Shown here one piece after another: positions 43,394-56,605 of a DNA stretch of 64,000 nt. Each line of letters starts with the position of its first letter. Within the stretch, counting starts at the first letter, position 1. The notes beneath the pieces are model-generated. The model had not been told where the DNA came from. It saw only the letters and a program-made list of their open reading frames with translations, and made no database searches. Position numbers and translations under genes: made by a program. Source of the DNA: Costus lasius (taxonomy: Eukaryota > Streptophyta > Magnoliopsida > Zingiberales > Costaceae); assembly GCA_027563935.2 (NCBI GenBank), contig CM050453.2:64216018-64280017 (forward strand), in the 5' to 3' direction.

Positions 43394-45577
43394 TGTGTAA
43401 AATCCAATAAGAGCGGAAGAAAAACATATCTTTTATTAAAACAATTGCAATTCTGACAGACTAATATCCAAGAATATCCAAGAAGGTATAAAACTGATTC
43501 AATTGACTCAACTAGCTACTACAAAAAACTAAATAACAAGAACAGCTAACAACTAAACTCTATCAGAACAGCTAACTCATGGATGCATGCCACTTGAAAC
43601 TTCAAGCGTAACTGCGCTTGTGGGGATTTACGGGACGATCTGACTCCTCCTGATCTGCCACTGCACAACATCCCTCACTGGTTAGCACAAAAAATGCTAA
43701 GCAAGCCTCTCCCCAGAAGAAAGGGTAGTCCCTTAGATCCAAAGGAGGGAAAACTAGCAAAAAGCATAAATGATAAGATGAACAAACTGAATACTGAAAA
43801 CTGTAAACTGGAATGTAACCGAAAGAGCTGAATCAATTTGGTTAAAAAAAGATCAATAATATGATACAAGGAAACACTATGAGCAATATCTACTGGCTCG
43901 TGGGGTCGTCACCCCGAATGCGCATGATAAGATGAATCATTCACCTTACACGGTGAACACACGCGCTACCATGCGTCACGAATCCCGATGCATACTAATT
44001 TGGGATCCCGATCTGTCCACAGAGTGGATACTACTGGGTATATGCTCAATAACATGCAACTGTTCACAAATATACTATCCACAGCGTGGATACTAAAAAT
44101 GATAACTTGCTTGAACATACTTGACTGGTAGTGAACAATTGAAAACATACATGGCAATACTATAGCTGGCAAATCTTTGTTATGCATAGGATACTATACT
44201 ATTTGAGTCAATGAAAATAACGATAACAAGCTTTTATATACAGAAATCTGGTTTGAGGTCTTACCTCCGAAAAGCCAAGAAAAACGATGCAAGCCAAATA
44301 GTTGTTTAATCACTCTGAAATACAAATTTGTACAATAACTCTATCAAATAAGATTCAAACTGAAAAATAGAGACTACCAACAGAAGCAAAACATCTCAAA
44401 ACCTAGGGAACCAACCTTGGATCCAGTGAACCCGACTAGAACCCACTGAACCAATCAGGATTGCAGTGAACCGGTCAGATTCGACCTGAACCAAGCCAAA
44501 CCGACACTTAAAACATAAATTACACAAAACATGCGAGTCGTCTAAGGACACACAGGATACCGTTGGATAGGTAATTTGACAAGATTTCCAACGGCTACCT
44601 GAACCGGTCAAGATTCGACCGAATCAGAGTCGAACCGGACCAAAAACCAGATCTGTGCTGAAATTGAAATTGAACTACCCAAACTATTGAACCGGACCAA
44701 ATCAATTCCAAACTCAGCGAGCCGGGTTTATTTCAAATAAACCAAACTCGAATCCCGAAATCAAACCGGACCGGCCGCTTGCTCGCGCCGCCCCATCGCC
44801 ACCGTGCAAGGTGGCCGGACAAACATCTGCCGCTTGCGCCGACGAGCTCCTGAGGGCACGTCGAGCGTCCGTTCGCCGTCAGATTTCTCCAGGAAGCTTC
44901 CAACGTCGCTAGAAAGCTTCACAGCTACCTCCGGCGAGCTTTCGACGCACGGTTGAAGCCCTCGCAACTGCCGCCAGTATCGACGGTGGCGTCGCCGCCG
45001 TCGACACACCAAAACCTATCTAAAACGAAACAGAACTTCACCAAAACAGAGATATCATTGTATCGTAGCCCAGAACAGAGATATCGTTGTCATCGGCTGC
45101 ATAGAAGGCGAAAACGGCTGCAACTCCGGTGATCTCCTTCAAGCTTTGACTGCTCCCTCCTAGCGGCGCGTTGCGGCTCGAAGAGTCTCTAGGTTAGACG
45201 ACAGACTAGGGCGAACAGAAGCCCCCTTAAATAGACAAGAAACGCGTCCAAAAATAGCGAAGGCGCGGCGGCAACTCGGTCACCGCAAACTTCGGAGACG
45301 ACGACGATTCGACTCGTCGCCCAAAACAAAACTGAAAACTCGAATCAAAAGAAACGGGCGCGGTTTATTACTGAAAACGCAAACTAGCCTGATGGTTTGG
45401 CTGAACCACACCCAAGCTCGCGTTGCGGGTTCGAGCCCCCACAGACGCAAAATCATTTTTAAGAAAAATCAATACTTAAAACCTTTTTTAAAATTCTACA
45501 AAAATTCTACAAAAATCCATAAAAATCAATTCAATTTTCTAAAATTATTTTCTCAAAAATCTGGGTTATAACATATG
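43394..45577 (-). mobile_element. GC-rich insert in LTR D, probable chromovirus-type solo LTR
   Basis: On the minus strand it begins near TGTTATAACCCAG and ends TCTTCCGCTCTTATTGGATTTTACA(CA), a TG...CA form with an AATAAAAG signal shortly before the end, as in several plant chromovirus LTRs. LTR D reads plausibly across it. TGCCA occurs at 43389-43393 and 45578-45582, but using it as the TSD leaves four bases outside TG...CA, so the exact ends are unresolved. The part 44760-45010 is rich in CCG/CGG trinucleotides. No gag-pol motif was seen. Confidence 0.5.
45385..45438 (+). repeat. tRNA-like (SINE-type) sequence
   Basis: TAGCCTGATGG (45385-45395) resembles an A box and GGTTCGAGCCC (45428-45438) is a good B box. 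Their 43-base offset is usual for tRNA-derived SINE heads or tRNA relics. A full cloverleaf was not found. It lies on the strand opposite to the surrounding LTR. Confidence 0.35.
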
Positions 45578-45913
45578 TGCCAAGCAATGCCATGCAAAGG
45601 ACCGCCATATGTGCCCAAACATAGGGTTCTAATTATTTTAAGTGATTAAATTCAAATCCAATTTGAATCAATCACTTAGGAGATACCAAATATGGCATTA
45701 GCGCAAATCCTAGTCCAACTAGGAATCTATAGGCGCCTATCCCATTATTTCATTCCCATTATACCCTTTTAGCCTCTTGGCTTCACATTACAACTTATTA
45801 GCATGCCCCATTAAGCAATGGGCTTGACCTAAGGTCCATTGTGCATGCTAACCATGTAACTGGATCCAATCCAATTTAACCCAAGGTCAAATGAGGCTAA
45901 CCATGGTTAGTTT
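45578..45913 (-). repeat. LTR D, second part
   Basis: Contains GCGCAAATCCTAGTCCAACTAGGA, the reverse counterpart of the first bases of LTR C (33705-33735). Ends with AGTTT (45909-45913), the left TSD of Copia-3. D continues at 63969. Confidence 0.65.
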
Positions 45914-47601
45914 TGAAAGTCCCTTTTTCCAAGGGGGGTGAAACCCAAAGGGGGCACATATCAAAGTTTCGCAAGGGATGTTAGGGTTTCATAGATCGAT
46001 TTATATGTCGTATGATCAACTTTCAATACCTTATATAGATGAAAAGGATTCATACCATTGCCATTGCTTAGATGGCGACTTGGAAGAGAAAGATGCGTGT
46101 GCTTCTTCTCCAAAAGTGACGCACACAAGGTGAAGATGACTTGCTCCTTTGAATCCTTTGTGCTAGCAAAGCTCTTCAAAGTATCCTTGTCGAATGGAAG
46201 GGAATAGGATGAGAGCTCTAGCTTGGCCGAATCCTCTTCAAGGCGTGAAGACCTTCTCTACACGAGAGAGGGGGCGTCAAGAGGAAGAAGCGAGCGTTGA
46301 GGCGTTGAGGCGTTGAGGGAAGTGGCGTTTATGACTTTCCAAAAATAGAAAGACATGTAGCCATCCGCCCATGACATCAAAACCGACCAAAACGCCTACA
46401 AGCTTTGAACCATGCGTTCACTCATGTGAACCGGTTCAAATCAATTCGATCCAATTGCATTTGGTTCAAAAACCAAATCAAATCAGCCCAAGCCATGGTC
46501 TAGATCTCATTGAACCAAATGGTTCAAGATCTAACCGTTCATCTCTTGATGTTCTTGATCTCACCGATCTAGCATCAACACTCTCGATCGAAGCTTACCG
46601 ATCTCAAACCCTAATCAATCAAACATGATCAGACCTGATCTCACTTACAATCAGAGTTTAAATCCCTTTAAACTGAACCAAAACAATTCAGTCCACACGA
46701 TCTGACTTAAGTAAGCCATATCATCAAATTGTGCGACCCTAAGGGTTTCCTTCAAATGTCGGTAACGATAACTCACGTTATCACGATCAGTGAGGGGTAT
46801 CTAGCAACACATCACTGTCTCCCGATATAAAGGAAAGAGTCTTCCAAGACTACACCCAAACAACAGCACAAGTGTGAATCCACTTCACTAGGCATACATG
46901 TTTCCTTTGCCACTGGATGTTCTTATTGGACAAGCGTGTCAAGCCTGTAACTCCAATATGATGAGAGTGATCAGATCAGATGAACATAGTCATCTGGGTA
47001 TGGCCATACACTTTCTCAACCATCTCATCCAGGGGGCCCCTTCAGAACATCACACTCCTAAAACAAGGAGACGGCAATCCTATATCTATCACTAGTGCCC
47101 TAACATGACTCATGCTCATTATCCAAAATAGTCTATAATCATTATGTTTCAAATGATATTGAACTACCTCAAAACAATGCCAATCATTATTTAGAAACAC
47201 AAGTGATCTCAAGTCAGAGGACATATGCTACTTGTTTGCATACAAGGATTATTCGCATTGTGACAAGCAATTGAATATCCTAGTAGGGTCTGTCCAGTAC
47301 ATCCAATGTACCCATGAGTCTACATCTTATTCCATGCTCGAAGCATCCTATAAGATTAGAACACATATTAGTCTCAATCATATCAAGGCTGTCTCATGTT
47401 CACCAAGATATCTCGACTAAGGACAATACTGCATATCAGCCTAGCTGAACAGCATCGAGACATTATTCAGAAGTATACGCATTGCAGCAGATAATATAAC
47501 AACCTGAATAACAACTATTGCCTTTATAAACATAGAGTTTATACATGATACTGATATAATCCCAAGGCCTCAAACATTAGCCTTAAGGGCATACCCCAAC
47601 A
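45914..47601 (-). repeat. Copia-3 3' LTR
   Basis: On the plus strand it starts TGAAAGTCCCTTTTTCC; the C/G hairpin here is CCCTT...AAGGG. Ends CCCCAACA, followed by the polypurine tract. Confidence 0.95.
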
Positions 47602-47602
47602 A

Positions 47603-47613
47603 TCTCCCACTTG
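47603..47613 (-). other. Copia-3 polypurine tract
   Basis: CAAGTGGGAGA on the minus strand, one base from the 3' LTR. Confidence 0.85.
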
Positions 47614-47621
47614 CACTTAAT

Positions 47622-49206
47622 CTAATGGTTGAGAAATCTCAAACCCATATTATTACAGTGCTTCTCATGCTTCTGCTGCGCCAGAGGCTTTGTAAGCGGG
47701 TCAGCCAGATTGTCGTCTGTATGAACCTTGCAGACTTTGATCTCGCCACGATCAATGATCTCCCAGATCAAGTGAAACCTTCTCTGTATGTGCTTGGACT
47801 TCTGGTGCGATCGTGGTTCCTTTGCTTGTGCTATTGCTCCAGTGTTATCACAGAAGATAACCAATGGATCTGCACTCGAAGGAACAACACCAAGTTCCTG
47901 AACGAACTTACGAATCCACACTGCCTCCTTGGATGCTTCCGAGGCTGCAACATACTCGGCTTCTGTTGTGGAATCAGCAACAATTGACTGTTTGAAACTT
48001 TTCCACACCACTGCACCTCCATAAATCAAAAACATATCTTTGGTCCTCTGAAGATATTTTAAAATGTTCTTGACTGCAATCCAGTGTGCCTGACATGGAT
48101 TACTTTGGAATCGACTGGTCACGCTTAACCTGTAAGCGACGTCTGGGCGAGTACACAACATCGCATACATAATGGACCCAATAGCCGAAGCATAAGGCGT
48201 ATTGTCCATTTCATCTTTCTCAGTCTTTGTTTGTGGACATTAACTCTTTGAAAGATTCAGACCATGTCTGACTGGAAGATATCCTCTTTTAGAATTTTCT
48301 AAATGAAATCTCTCCAGGACTTTATCGATGTAAGTACTCTGGCACAGCCCGAGAAGCCTCTTAGATCTATCTCTGTAGATCTTCACACCTAATACATAGG
48401 CTGCTTCTCCCAAATCTTTCATCTGGAAACATTTTCTTAACCATGCCTTGACAGCATGTAGTTCAGGAATATCGTTTCCAATGATTAAGATATCATCGAC
48501 GTAGAGGACTAGGAAAGTAATCACGCTCCCACTAAACCTCTTATATACACACGGGTCATCTTCATTCTTGATGAAACCAAACTCGCAGATTGATTCATCA
48601 AAACGAATATTCCAGCTTCTTGATGCTTGCTTAAGTCCATAAATGGACTTCTTTAACTTGCATATTTTATGACGATCTGATGGATTGATGAAACCTTCAG
48701 GTTGTGTCATATACACATCCTCGTCTAGTTTTCCATTAAGGAAAGCGGTCTTCACATCCATTTGCCAGATCTCATAATCATAATATGCTGCTATCGCAAG
48801 AATAATCCGAATAGACTTGAACATAGCTACAGGAGAGAAAGTTTCATCATAATCTATCCCGTAGATTTGTTTGAAACCTTTCGCAACTAGCCTGCCTTTA
48901 TAGGTAACAACGTTACCATCCATGTCAATCTTCTTTTTGAAGATCCATTTACAGCCTATAGGGATTACTCCCGGAGGCGGATCAACCAAATCCCAGACTT
49001 GGTTATCTGACATGGAGTCCATCTCGGCTCGCATAGCTTCAAGCCATCTCGCTGATTCCGGTCCACTGACCGCATCCGCATAAGTGAGGGGTTCATCATT
49101 AATGATGTAGACTCCGTCATAGCGCTCAGGCTGTCTACGGATCCTTCCCGATCTACGCGGTTCCCGTGATATCTGAGCCTCAGGTTGTTCAATAACCTGT
49201 TCTACT
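47622..49206 (-). pseudogene. pol: Copia-3 pol, RT and RNase H part
   Basis: Downstream half of the Copia-3 polyprotein, cut off from its upstream half by Copia-4. From 49206 it covers the end of the integrase C-terminal linker, then RT with YVDDILIIGND. A TAA at 48240-48242 replaces the Gln codon of the KSQC block seen in the other copies. The remaining RNase H part (48209-47622) lacks 34 codons at about 48020: the two ends joined are GGTGG/GGAGG-like, and the removed piece contains the first RNase H acid (YTDAS). It still has DSTTEAEY and DNTGAIAQ. This half is non-functional. Confidence 0.93.
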
Positions 49207-50870
49207 TGAAAGATCCCCTAGAATAAGGGGAGGTAAAACCCTACAGGCGCATATGGAGATATAGATGCAGCGGAAAAAGGGTTTCAATGATCTTTGCATG
49301 CATTATGATTAGCTTATAAAATCAGCATGAATAAAACGATTCATACCATAGCCATTTCTAGATGGCGCCTTGGAAGAAAAATCGCAAATGCCACTTCTCC
49401 AAAGTCTCGCACACAAGAGGATGATGGCAAACTCTTTGTTGCTCCTTGTGCTAGCAAGGCTACAAAGTGTCCTTGATCGAATGGAAAGGGATGATGAACT
49501 TCTTGGCCGAATCCTCCTCAACCTTCAAGACGTCGCCACACACGAAAGCGTCAAGAGAAGAGGTCGCTTGAGAGGCGAGAGTAGTAAGCACTATTCGAAC
49601 GTGAGCGTTATCTCCAAGTGGAGATCATGGTTACTAAAAATAGCCACCACGTTCGCTCCAATGTTCACGCCAAGTGAACAACTCGCCAAGCCTTGAACCA
49701 TGCGCTCATTTCATGAGCCGGTTCACATTGGTTCGGTTTAAGAACTAATCAAGCCAAGCAACCAGTCCAAATCATAATTAAACCACAAGGTTCTTGATCT
49801 GACCGTTGATCTCTTAATGCTTCTGATCTGACCGATCTAGCATTCATTCTCTCGATCGAAGCTTACCGATCTCAAGCCCTAATCAATCAAACATGATCAG
49901 ACCAGATCTCACTTACAATCAGAGATTAAATCCCTTTAAACTGAATCCGAACAATACAGTCCATACGATCTGACTTAAGTAAGCCATATCATCAAATTGT
50001 GCGACCCTGAGGGTTTCCTTTAAATGTCGGTAACGATAACTCACATTATCACGATCAGTGAGGGGTATCTAGCAACACATCACTGTCTCCCGATATAAAG
50101 GAAAGAGTCTTCCAAGACTACACCCAAAAACAGCACAAGTGTGAATCAAATCACAAGGCATGCATATTTCCTTTACCACTGGACGTTCTTATTGGACAAG
50201 CATGTCAAGCTTGTAACTCCAATATGATGAGCATGATTAGAACAGATGAACACTGTCACCTGGGTATGGCCATACTCTTTTCTCAATCATCTCATCCAGG
50301 GGGCCCCTTTAGAACATCACACTCCTTAAACAAGGAGACGGCAATCCTATGTCTATCACTAGTGCCCTAACCTGACTCAAGCTCACCATTCAAGATAGTC
50401 TATAATCATTATGTTTCAAATGATATTGAACTACCTCAAAACAATGACAATCATCATTTAGAAAACACAAGTGATCTCAAGTCAGAGGAAATGTGCCACT
50501 TGTCATACTCAAGGAATATTCACATTGCGACAAACAATTGAACATCCTAGTAGGGTCTGTCCAGTACATCCCATGTACCCATGAGTCTACATCTTATTCC
50601 ATGCTCGAAGCATCCTATAAGATTAGAACACATATTAGTCTCAATCATATCAAGGCTGTCACATGTTCACCAAGATATCTCGACTAAGGACTTAACTGCA
50701 TGTCAGCCTAGCTGAACAGCTTTGAGACATTATTCAGAAGAACATATATTGCAGCAGACAATGTAACTAACTGAATAACAACCATGCCTTTATAAACATA
50801 AGAGTTTATTACATGATACAGATACATTCCCATAGGCCTCAAACATTAGCCTTAAGGGCATACCCCAACA
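49207..50870 (-). repeat. Copia-4 3' LTR
   Basis: On the plus strand TGAAAGATCCCCTAG...; C/G hairpin CCCCT-AGAATA-AGGGG at this end. Short frames such as 49309-49521 recur identically in the partner LTR (56708-56920) and are not genes. Confidence 0.95.
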
Positions 50871-50871
50871 A

Positions 50872-50882
50872 TCTCCCACTTG
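50872..50882 (-). other. Copia-4 polypurine tract
   Basis: CAAGTGGGAGA on the minus strand beside the 3' LTR. Confidence 0.85.
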
Positions 50883-50890
50883 CACTTAAT

Positions 50891-53800
50891 CTAATGGTTG
50901 AGAAATCTCAAACCCATATTATTACAGTGCTTCTCATGCTTCTGCTGCGCCAGAGGCTTAGTAAGCGGGTCTGCCAGATTGTCATCTGTATGTACCTTGC
51001 AAACTTTGATCTCGCCACGATCAATGATCTCCCTGATCAAATGAAACCGTCTCTGTATGTGCTTGGACTTCTGGTGCGACCGTGGTTCCTTTGCTTGTGC
51101 GATTGCTCCAGTGTTATCACAGAAGATAACCAAAGGATCTGCACTCGAAGGAACAACACCAAGTTCTCTCACGAACTTACGAATCCAAACTGCCTCCTTG
51201 GATGCTTCCGAGGCTGCAACATACTCGGCTTCTGTTGTGGAATCAGCAACAGTTGACTGTTTGAAACTCTTCCACACCACTGCACCTCCATTCAAGCTAA
51301 AAACATAGCCTGATTGCGATCGGAAATCATCCTGGTCCGACTGGAACGAAGCGTCAGTATATCCCTCTATACTGAGTTCTTCCTGACCACCATAAATCAA
51401 GAACATATCTTTGGTCCTCCGCAGATATTTTAAAATGTTCTTGACTGCAATCCAGTGCGCCATACCTGGATTACTCTGGTAACGACTGGTCACGCTTAAC
51501 CCGTAAGCGACGTCTGGGCGAGTACACAACATCGCATACATAATGGAACCAATAGCCGAAGCATAAGGCGTATTGTCCATTTCATCTTTCTCAGTCTGTG
51601 TTTGTGGACACTGACTCTTCGAAAGATTCAGACCATGTCTGACTGGAAGATATCCTCGTTTAGAATTCTCTAAATGAAATCTCTCCAGGACCTTATCGAT
51701 GTAAGTACTCTGGCACAGCCCGAGAAGCCTCTTAGATCTATCCCTGTAGATCTTCACACCTAATACATAGGCTGCTTCTCCTAAATCTTTCATCTGGAAA
51801 CATTTCCTCAGCCATGCCTTCACAGCATGCATTTCAGGAATGTCATTTCCAATGACCAAGATGTCATCGACGTAGAGGACTAGGAAAGTAATCACGCTCC
51901 CACTAAACCTCTTATATACACACGGGTCATCCTCGTTCTTGATGAAACCAAATTCACTGATTGATTCATCAAAACGAATATTCCAGCTTCTAGATGCTTG
52001 CTTAAGTCCATAAATGGACTTCTTTAACTTGCATATCTTATAACGATCTGATGGATTAGTGAAACCTTCTGGTTGTGTCATGTACACATCCTCATCCAGA
52101 TTTCCATTAAGGAAAGCTGTTTTCACATCCATCTGCCAGATCTCATAATCATAGTATGCAGCTATCGCAAAAAGAATCCGAATAGACTTAAACATGGCAA
52201 CAGGTGAGAAAGTTTCATCATAATCTATCCCGTAGATTTGTTTGAAACCTTTCGCAACTAGCCTGCCTTTATAGGTAACTACGTTACCATCCATGTCAAT
52301 CTTCTTCTTGAAGATCCATTTACAGCCTATAGGGATAACTCCCGGAGGCGGATCAACCAAATCCCAAACTTGGTTATCTGACATGGAGTCCATCTCGGCG
52401 CGCATAGCTTCAAGCCATCTCGCTGACTCCGGTCCACTGACCGCTTCCGCATAAGTGAGGGGTTCATCATGATCAATGATGTAGACTCCGTCATAACGCT
52501 CAGGTTGTCGACGGATCCTTCCCGATCTTCGCGGTTCCCGTGATATCTGAGCCTCAGGTTGTTCAATAACCTGTTCTACCGGCTCAGGCTCATCCAATTC
52601 TGCTTGAGCACTTTGTCCTACCTCTGGATTCTCATCCAGCTTTATTTCTCTCCCACTGGCCTCTTGCAGAAGAAACTCCTTCTCAAGAAATATGGCCGTC
52701 CGAGCAACAAAAACCTTGTTCTCCTTGGGATCGAAGAAATAATAACCCTTAGTTTCCTTAGGGTAACCGACAAAGATACATTTGTCAGATCTGCTCTCTA
52801 GTTTCCCAGAGGCGAGCTTTTTGACATAAGCCTCGCAGCCCCAGATCCTGATAAATGTCAAGCTCGGCTGTTTCCCATACCATAACTCATATGGCGTCTT
52901 AGAAACTGCCTTGGATGGCACTCGGTTTAGTACCTTTGCAGCTGTTTCCAGTGCAAAACCCCAAAAGGAGTTGGGTAAAGAAGCCTGACTCATCATAGAA
53001 CGAACCATATCAAGTAACGTTCTATTTCTCCTCTCGGACACACCATTCCATTGCGGTGTTCCTGGTGGAGTGAGCTGTGAGATAATCCCACACTCTTTTA
53101 GATAGTCAGTAAACGCATGACTTAGGTATTCACCACCTCGATCTGAGCGAAGTGCCTTGATATTTCGGCCTAGCTGATTCTGTACTTCATTCTTGAACTC
53201 TTTGAACTTGTCAAAAGATTCACTCTTATGTCTCATCAGATAGACATAGCCATACCTACTGAAATCATCAGTAAAGGTAATGAAGTACTGATAGCCACCT
53301 CTGGCATGTTTACTGAATGGCCCACACACATCACTGTGTATAAGGTCAAGTAAACCTGAAGCCCTTTGACCTTTGTGAGGAAAAGGTGACTTCGTCATTT
53401 TACCCATTAAACAAGCCTTGCATGTATCAATCTCCTCACAGGAGAATGATCCCAGCAGTCCATTATCATGCAACCGCTTAATGCGTTTCTCGTTAATATG
53501 GCCTAAACGACTATGCCATAGCAAGGTGCTGTCATCAGCATACTTGGCTTTCTTAATATCAATATTTTGTATCGAACTTTCCATGTCCAACACGAATAAC
53601 CCATTGTTAATTGAACCAGTTGCATAAACAATATTATCAAAAGATAAAATACACTTTGAAATATTGCATTCAAAGGAAAATCCCTTCCTGACAAGAGCAG
53701 GAATGGAGATAATATTTTTAGTTATACTGGGAACAAAGTAACAACTGTTTAGTTCCAATACAATTCCAGATGGTAAAGAAATGAAGTAGTCTCCTACAGC

Positions 53801-54772
53801 AACAGCAGCAACCCGTGCCCCGTTTCCAACGCGTAGGTCCACCTCATGCTGTCCCACCTGCCTTCTTCTCTTGAGTTCCTGCACATTTGAACAAATGTGA
53901 ACTCCACATGCAGTGTCCAACACCCATGATATAGAAGAAGAAAACATGACCTCAGTCACGAATATACCTGAGCCAGAAGCAAAGCTTCCCCTCTTATCTC
54001 CTTGGAGCGCTTTACAGTCCTTTTTCCAGTGACCTAGCTGGCCACAGTGGAAACACCTGTATTCCTTGGACCGCTTAACCTTCTACTTCAAAGCCTTGCT
54101 GTAGCTCTTGACAGGGGCCTTGCCCTTCTTCCCCTTCTTCTTGTTCCTTGAAGGAACCATTAAGACAGAGGTCGAAGGCTTTCCCTTCAGAGTCTCCTCA
54201 GTAGTGAGGAGCATATTCAGCAGCTCTGCCGGAGTACAATCGATTTTGTTCATATTAAAATTAATAATGAACGCGTCGAATGAAGGCGGGAGAGACTGCA
54301 GAATAATATCCACAGCAAGCTCCTGGTTGATGGTGTGCCCCAGTTTCTCCAGAGCCTCCTTGTGCCCAATCATCTTGAGCACGTGAGCTCCCACTGGGCT
54401 CCCTTCAGCCAGTTTGCTCTGAAAGAAGAGCTTAGTCAAATTATAGCGTTCAGTCCTCGCCTGTGCAGCATACAGCATCTTGAGGTTTGCTATAATCTGT
54501 ATAGCTGACATATCCTCATGCTGACGCTGCAGCGGTGGCGTCATAGACGCTAGCATCAGGCAAGCGACATCAATGCTATCATTGACGTGCTTTTCATAGG
54601 CTTCCCGAACCGCCCTTGCGGCGTTCGGAGCGGGCTGCGGCGGTATCGCCGTCTCGAGGACATACAGTTTCCTCTCTACCTTAAGAACGATCTTAAGGTG
54701 TCCAAACCAGTCAGAGAAGTTCGGCCCAGCAAACTTCTCCCTTTCCAGTAGGGATCGCACATTGAAGTTCAT
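50891..54772 (-). CDS. gag-pol: Copia-4 gag-pol polyprotein, intact but for one amber codon
   Basis: Start ATG at 54770-54772 (context AACACCATGA). Gag is open for 229 codons to a TAG at 54083-54085, where the relatives have Gln, just before the CCHC knuckle. The frame then continues in register without another stop to 50891. The downstream open block (53959-50891, 1022 codons) holds the protease motif DTACG near residue 15, HHCC (HSRLGH...CKAC), the integrase triad near residues 210, 273 and 309, RT with YVDD near 696, and RNase H with YTDAS near 869. All catalytic residues looked for are present. One Ser codon before the protease motif is missing relative to other copies. This is the best candidate in the window for a recently active source; readthrough of the TAG or complementation in trans would be needed. 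Confidence 0.95.
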
Positions 54773-56605
54773 GGTGTTCGTTGCTGCAGGTATCTACAAC
54801 AATGCAAGAACAGCAAGGTCAGTATCAATGTATAAGAATCGATCAGGACTTAAGAAAGATTCTTTTTCTCACTATTTTATCAGGCGTGAAAAATCCAGCA
54901 AAACAGCCCGAAAGAGTAGAACTCTTTTAGTGAGATGGGATCCAGATTTCATACTTGGTCTCCGCGTCCCGCTCAGGCGAGATAAGATGCACAGAGAGTA
55001 CAAGCACTAGTTTCTGGTAGGCGTCCCAGCCAATCGCCAACCCGTGCGATTCCCCTTCATCTGGGCAGTCCAGCAGACTGTGCCAACTGAGTTGGTACAA
55101 CACAGGCTCTGACCCCACAGATGGCTGCCTCCATGTGCTACCATATGCGCCACATATGTAGCCTACACGGTCAAGCTGACCCGACCTACTCCCTGGACCA
55201 CCATGTGCTATGCTGAGCAACGAGAAGGGATAAATCCCTACTCTGTAACACACAGGTGTAATCCCGCACCGTCTGAAGATAGATGGACGTGCCCACTGAG
55301 TGGGTACAACACGGCTCCAACGATAATCAGAACAGTGAGGTTTCGCGTCAGAAGGCTTACGAGCTTGATATTTGATCGTTGGATTTTAACGGTCTTTTAT
55401 CTTCTTCACTATCATGCAATTCCTATGGTGATAGCAGAAGATAAACTTAATCATGCAATTCTAATATTCAAGCAATAAAAGAAAGCATGTATCTTATGTG
55501 GTAAAAGCCCATAGCCCTAGAAGACCTTAACCTAACTTAAGTCTTCATTTGCTCTTCATGGGTCTTTTGCTGCTCATCTGGCCCAAACCTGGGCCCAAGC
55601 GCCATCTGCAGCACAGGTGCGCCCACCAGGAATTTGCGCCTGGTCCCAGAGTCGAACCCTGGACCTCCCACCTGGTCCAGCCACTGCTGCATGCGCCTCT
55701 GCCAAGTGTGCTTTGTGCTCTTGTCTAATTAAATTACAAATTTAACTATCTAGACAAGAGTGACACGCAGGTCACTAACAATTTTATAAATTAAAGCAAT
55801 GTGATGCGCAGATCACAATAATTAATTTACAATTTTAAATCCCAGGCACGCAGGCCCCAGCACAGCACACAATTAATATGAGCAGCCCACATAAGACTAA
55901 ATAGACAAACATATGCATCCAATCAGCATCATGTGATCCATCATAAAAATTAAAATTTTCGAAAAACCCCTTGGGATCAATTTTAATTTTTTCCTTATTT
56001 CCCCTACAACCTTACAACGGTCCATTACTAGGGATCCACTCAACCAACCTAGTCAAATCCACTGCCCTTGCATGCACCAAGTCCTAACTGACTTGTGTTG
56101 ACCATAAGGTCAACCATGCATGCGCCAGGGCTGAACGACCACACTGAGGTCTGGCAAGCGGGCGTGACCCCGGGCCTAACTCAGGTGCGTTCATTGGGTG
56201 TCTCAATCAGACATTGCTACACACCTGTCTGCAGTCGACCTATAGCCACCATAGGCTTGCGCCAAAGTGCTAACTGGTCGACCCATTCAGGCTGTCAGAT
56301 GGTCTGATCAGACTGTTTGGATCTAACACAGGGGATGATTTCAACCCTAATAACCCGTCTAAGGGTTTAATGCAGGCGGCACTTAGATCTAATGGTGTGC
56401 GCGCAAGTCGTTTGAGTTTTTAAGAAAACATCAACAAGAACATATAGAAGCGCTACCTTACTACATGCGTCAACTACAATACACAACAAGTAAAGGTTCG
56501 CATGTAGCCTAGATCTAGCAATATGGCGCATACAAGGATCACAAAAATGGCTCAAGCGTTAAGCAATCATAAAAAACATGCTTCAACCAGCGCTCTGATA
56601 CCAAT
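54773..56605 (-). other. Copia-4 untranslated leader
   Basis: TTCGA-loop hairpin at 55646-55662 with stem CCAGGG/CTCTGG on the minus strand. Paired near-palindromes at 55292-55304 and 55083-55095. Primer site at 56592-56603. The frames at 54927-55253 and 55203-55478 reflect nucleotide conservation and are not kept in register among copies. Confidence 0.7.
56592..56603 (-). other. Copia-4 primer binding site (tRNA-iMet type)
   Basis: TGGTATCAGAGC on the minus strand, two bases from the 5' LTR. Confidence 0.9.

Noticed and set aside
44761..45012. Arg-rich 83-codon frame
   Set aside because: It is translation of CCG/CGG-rich LTR-like DNA; no recognisable domain.
49309..49696. Frames repeated at 49309-49696 and 56708-57095
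   Set aside because: Exact repetition follows from the two identical Copia-4 LTRs; no sign of coding constraint.
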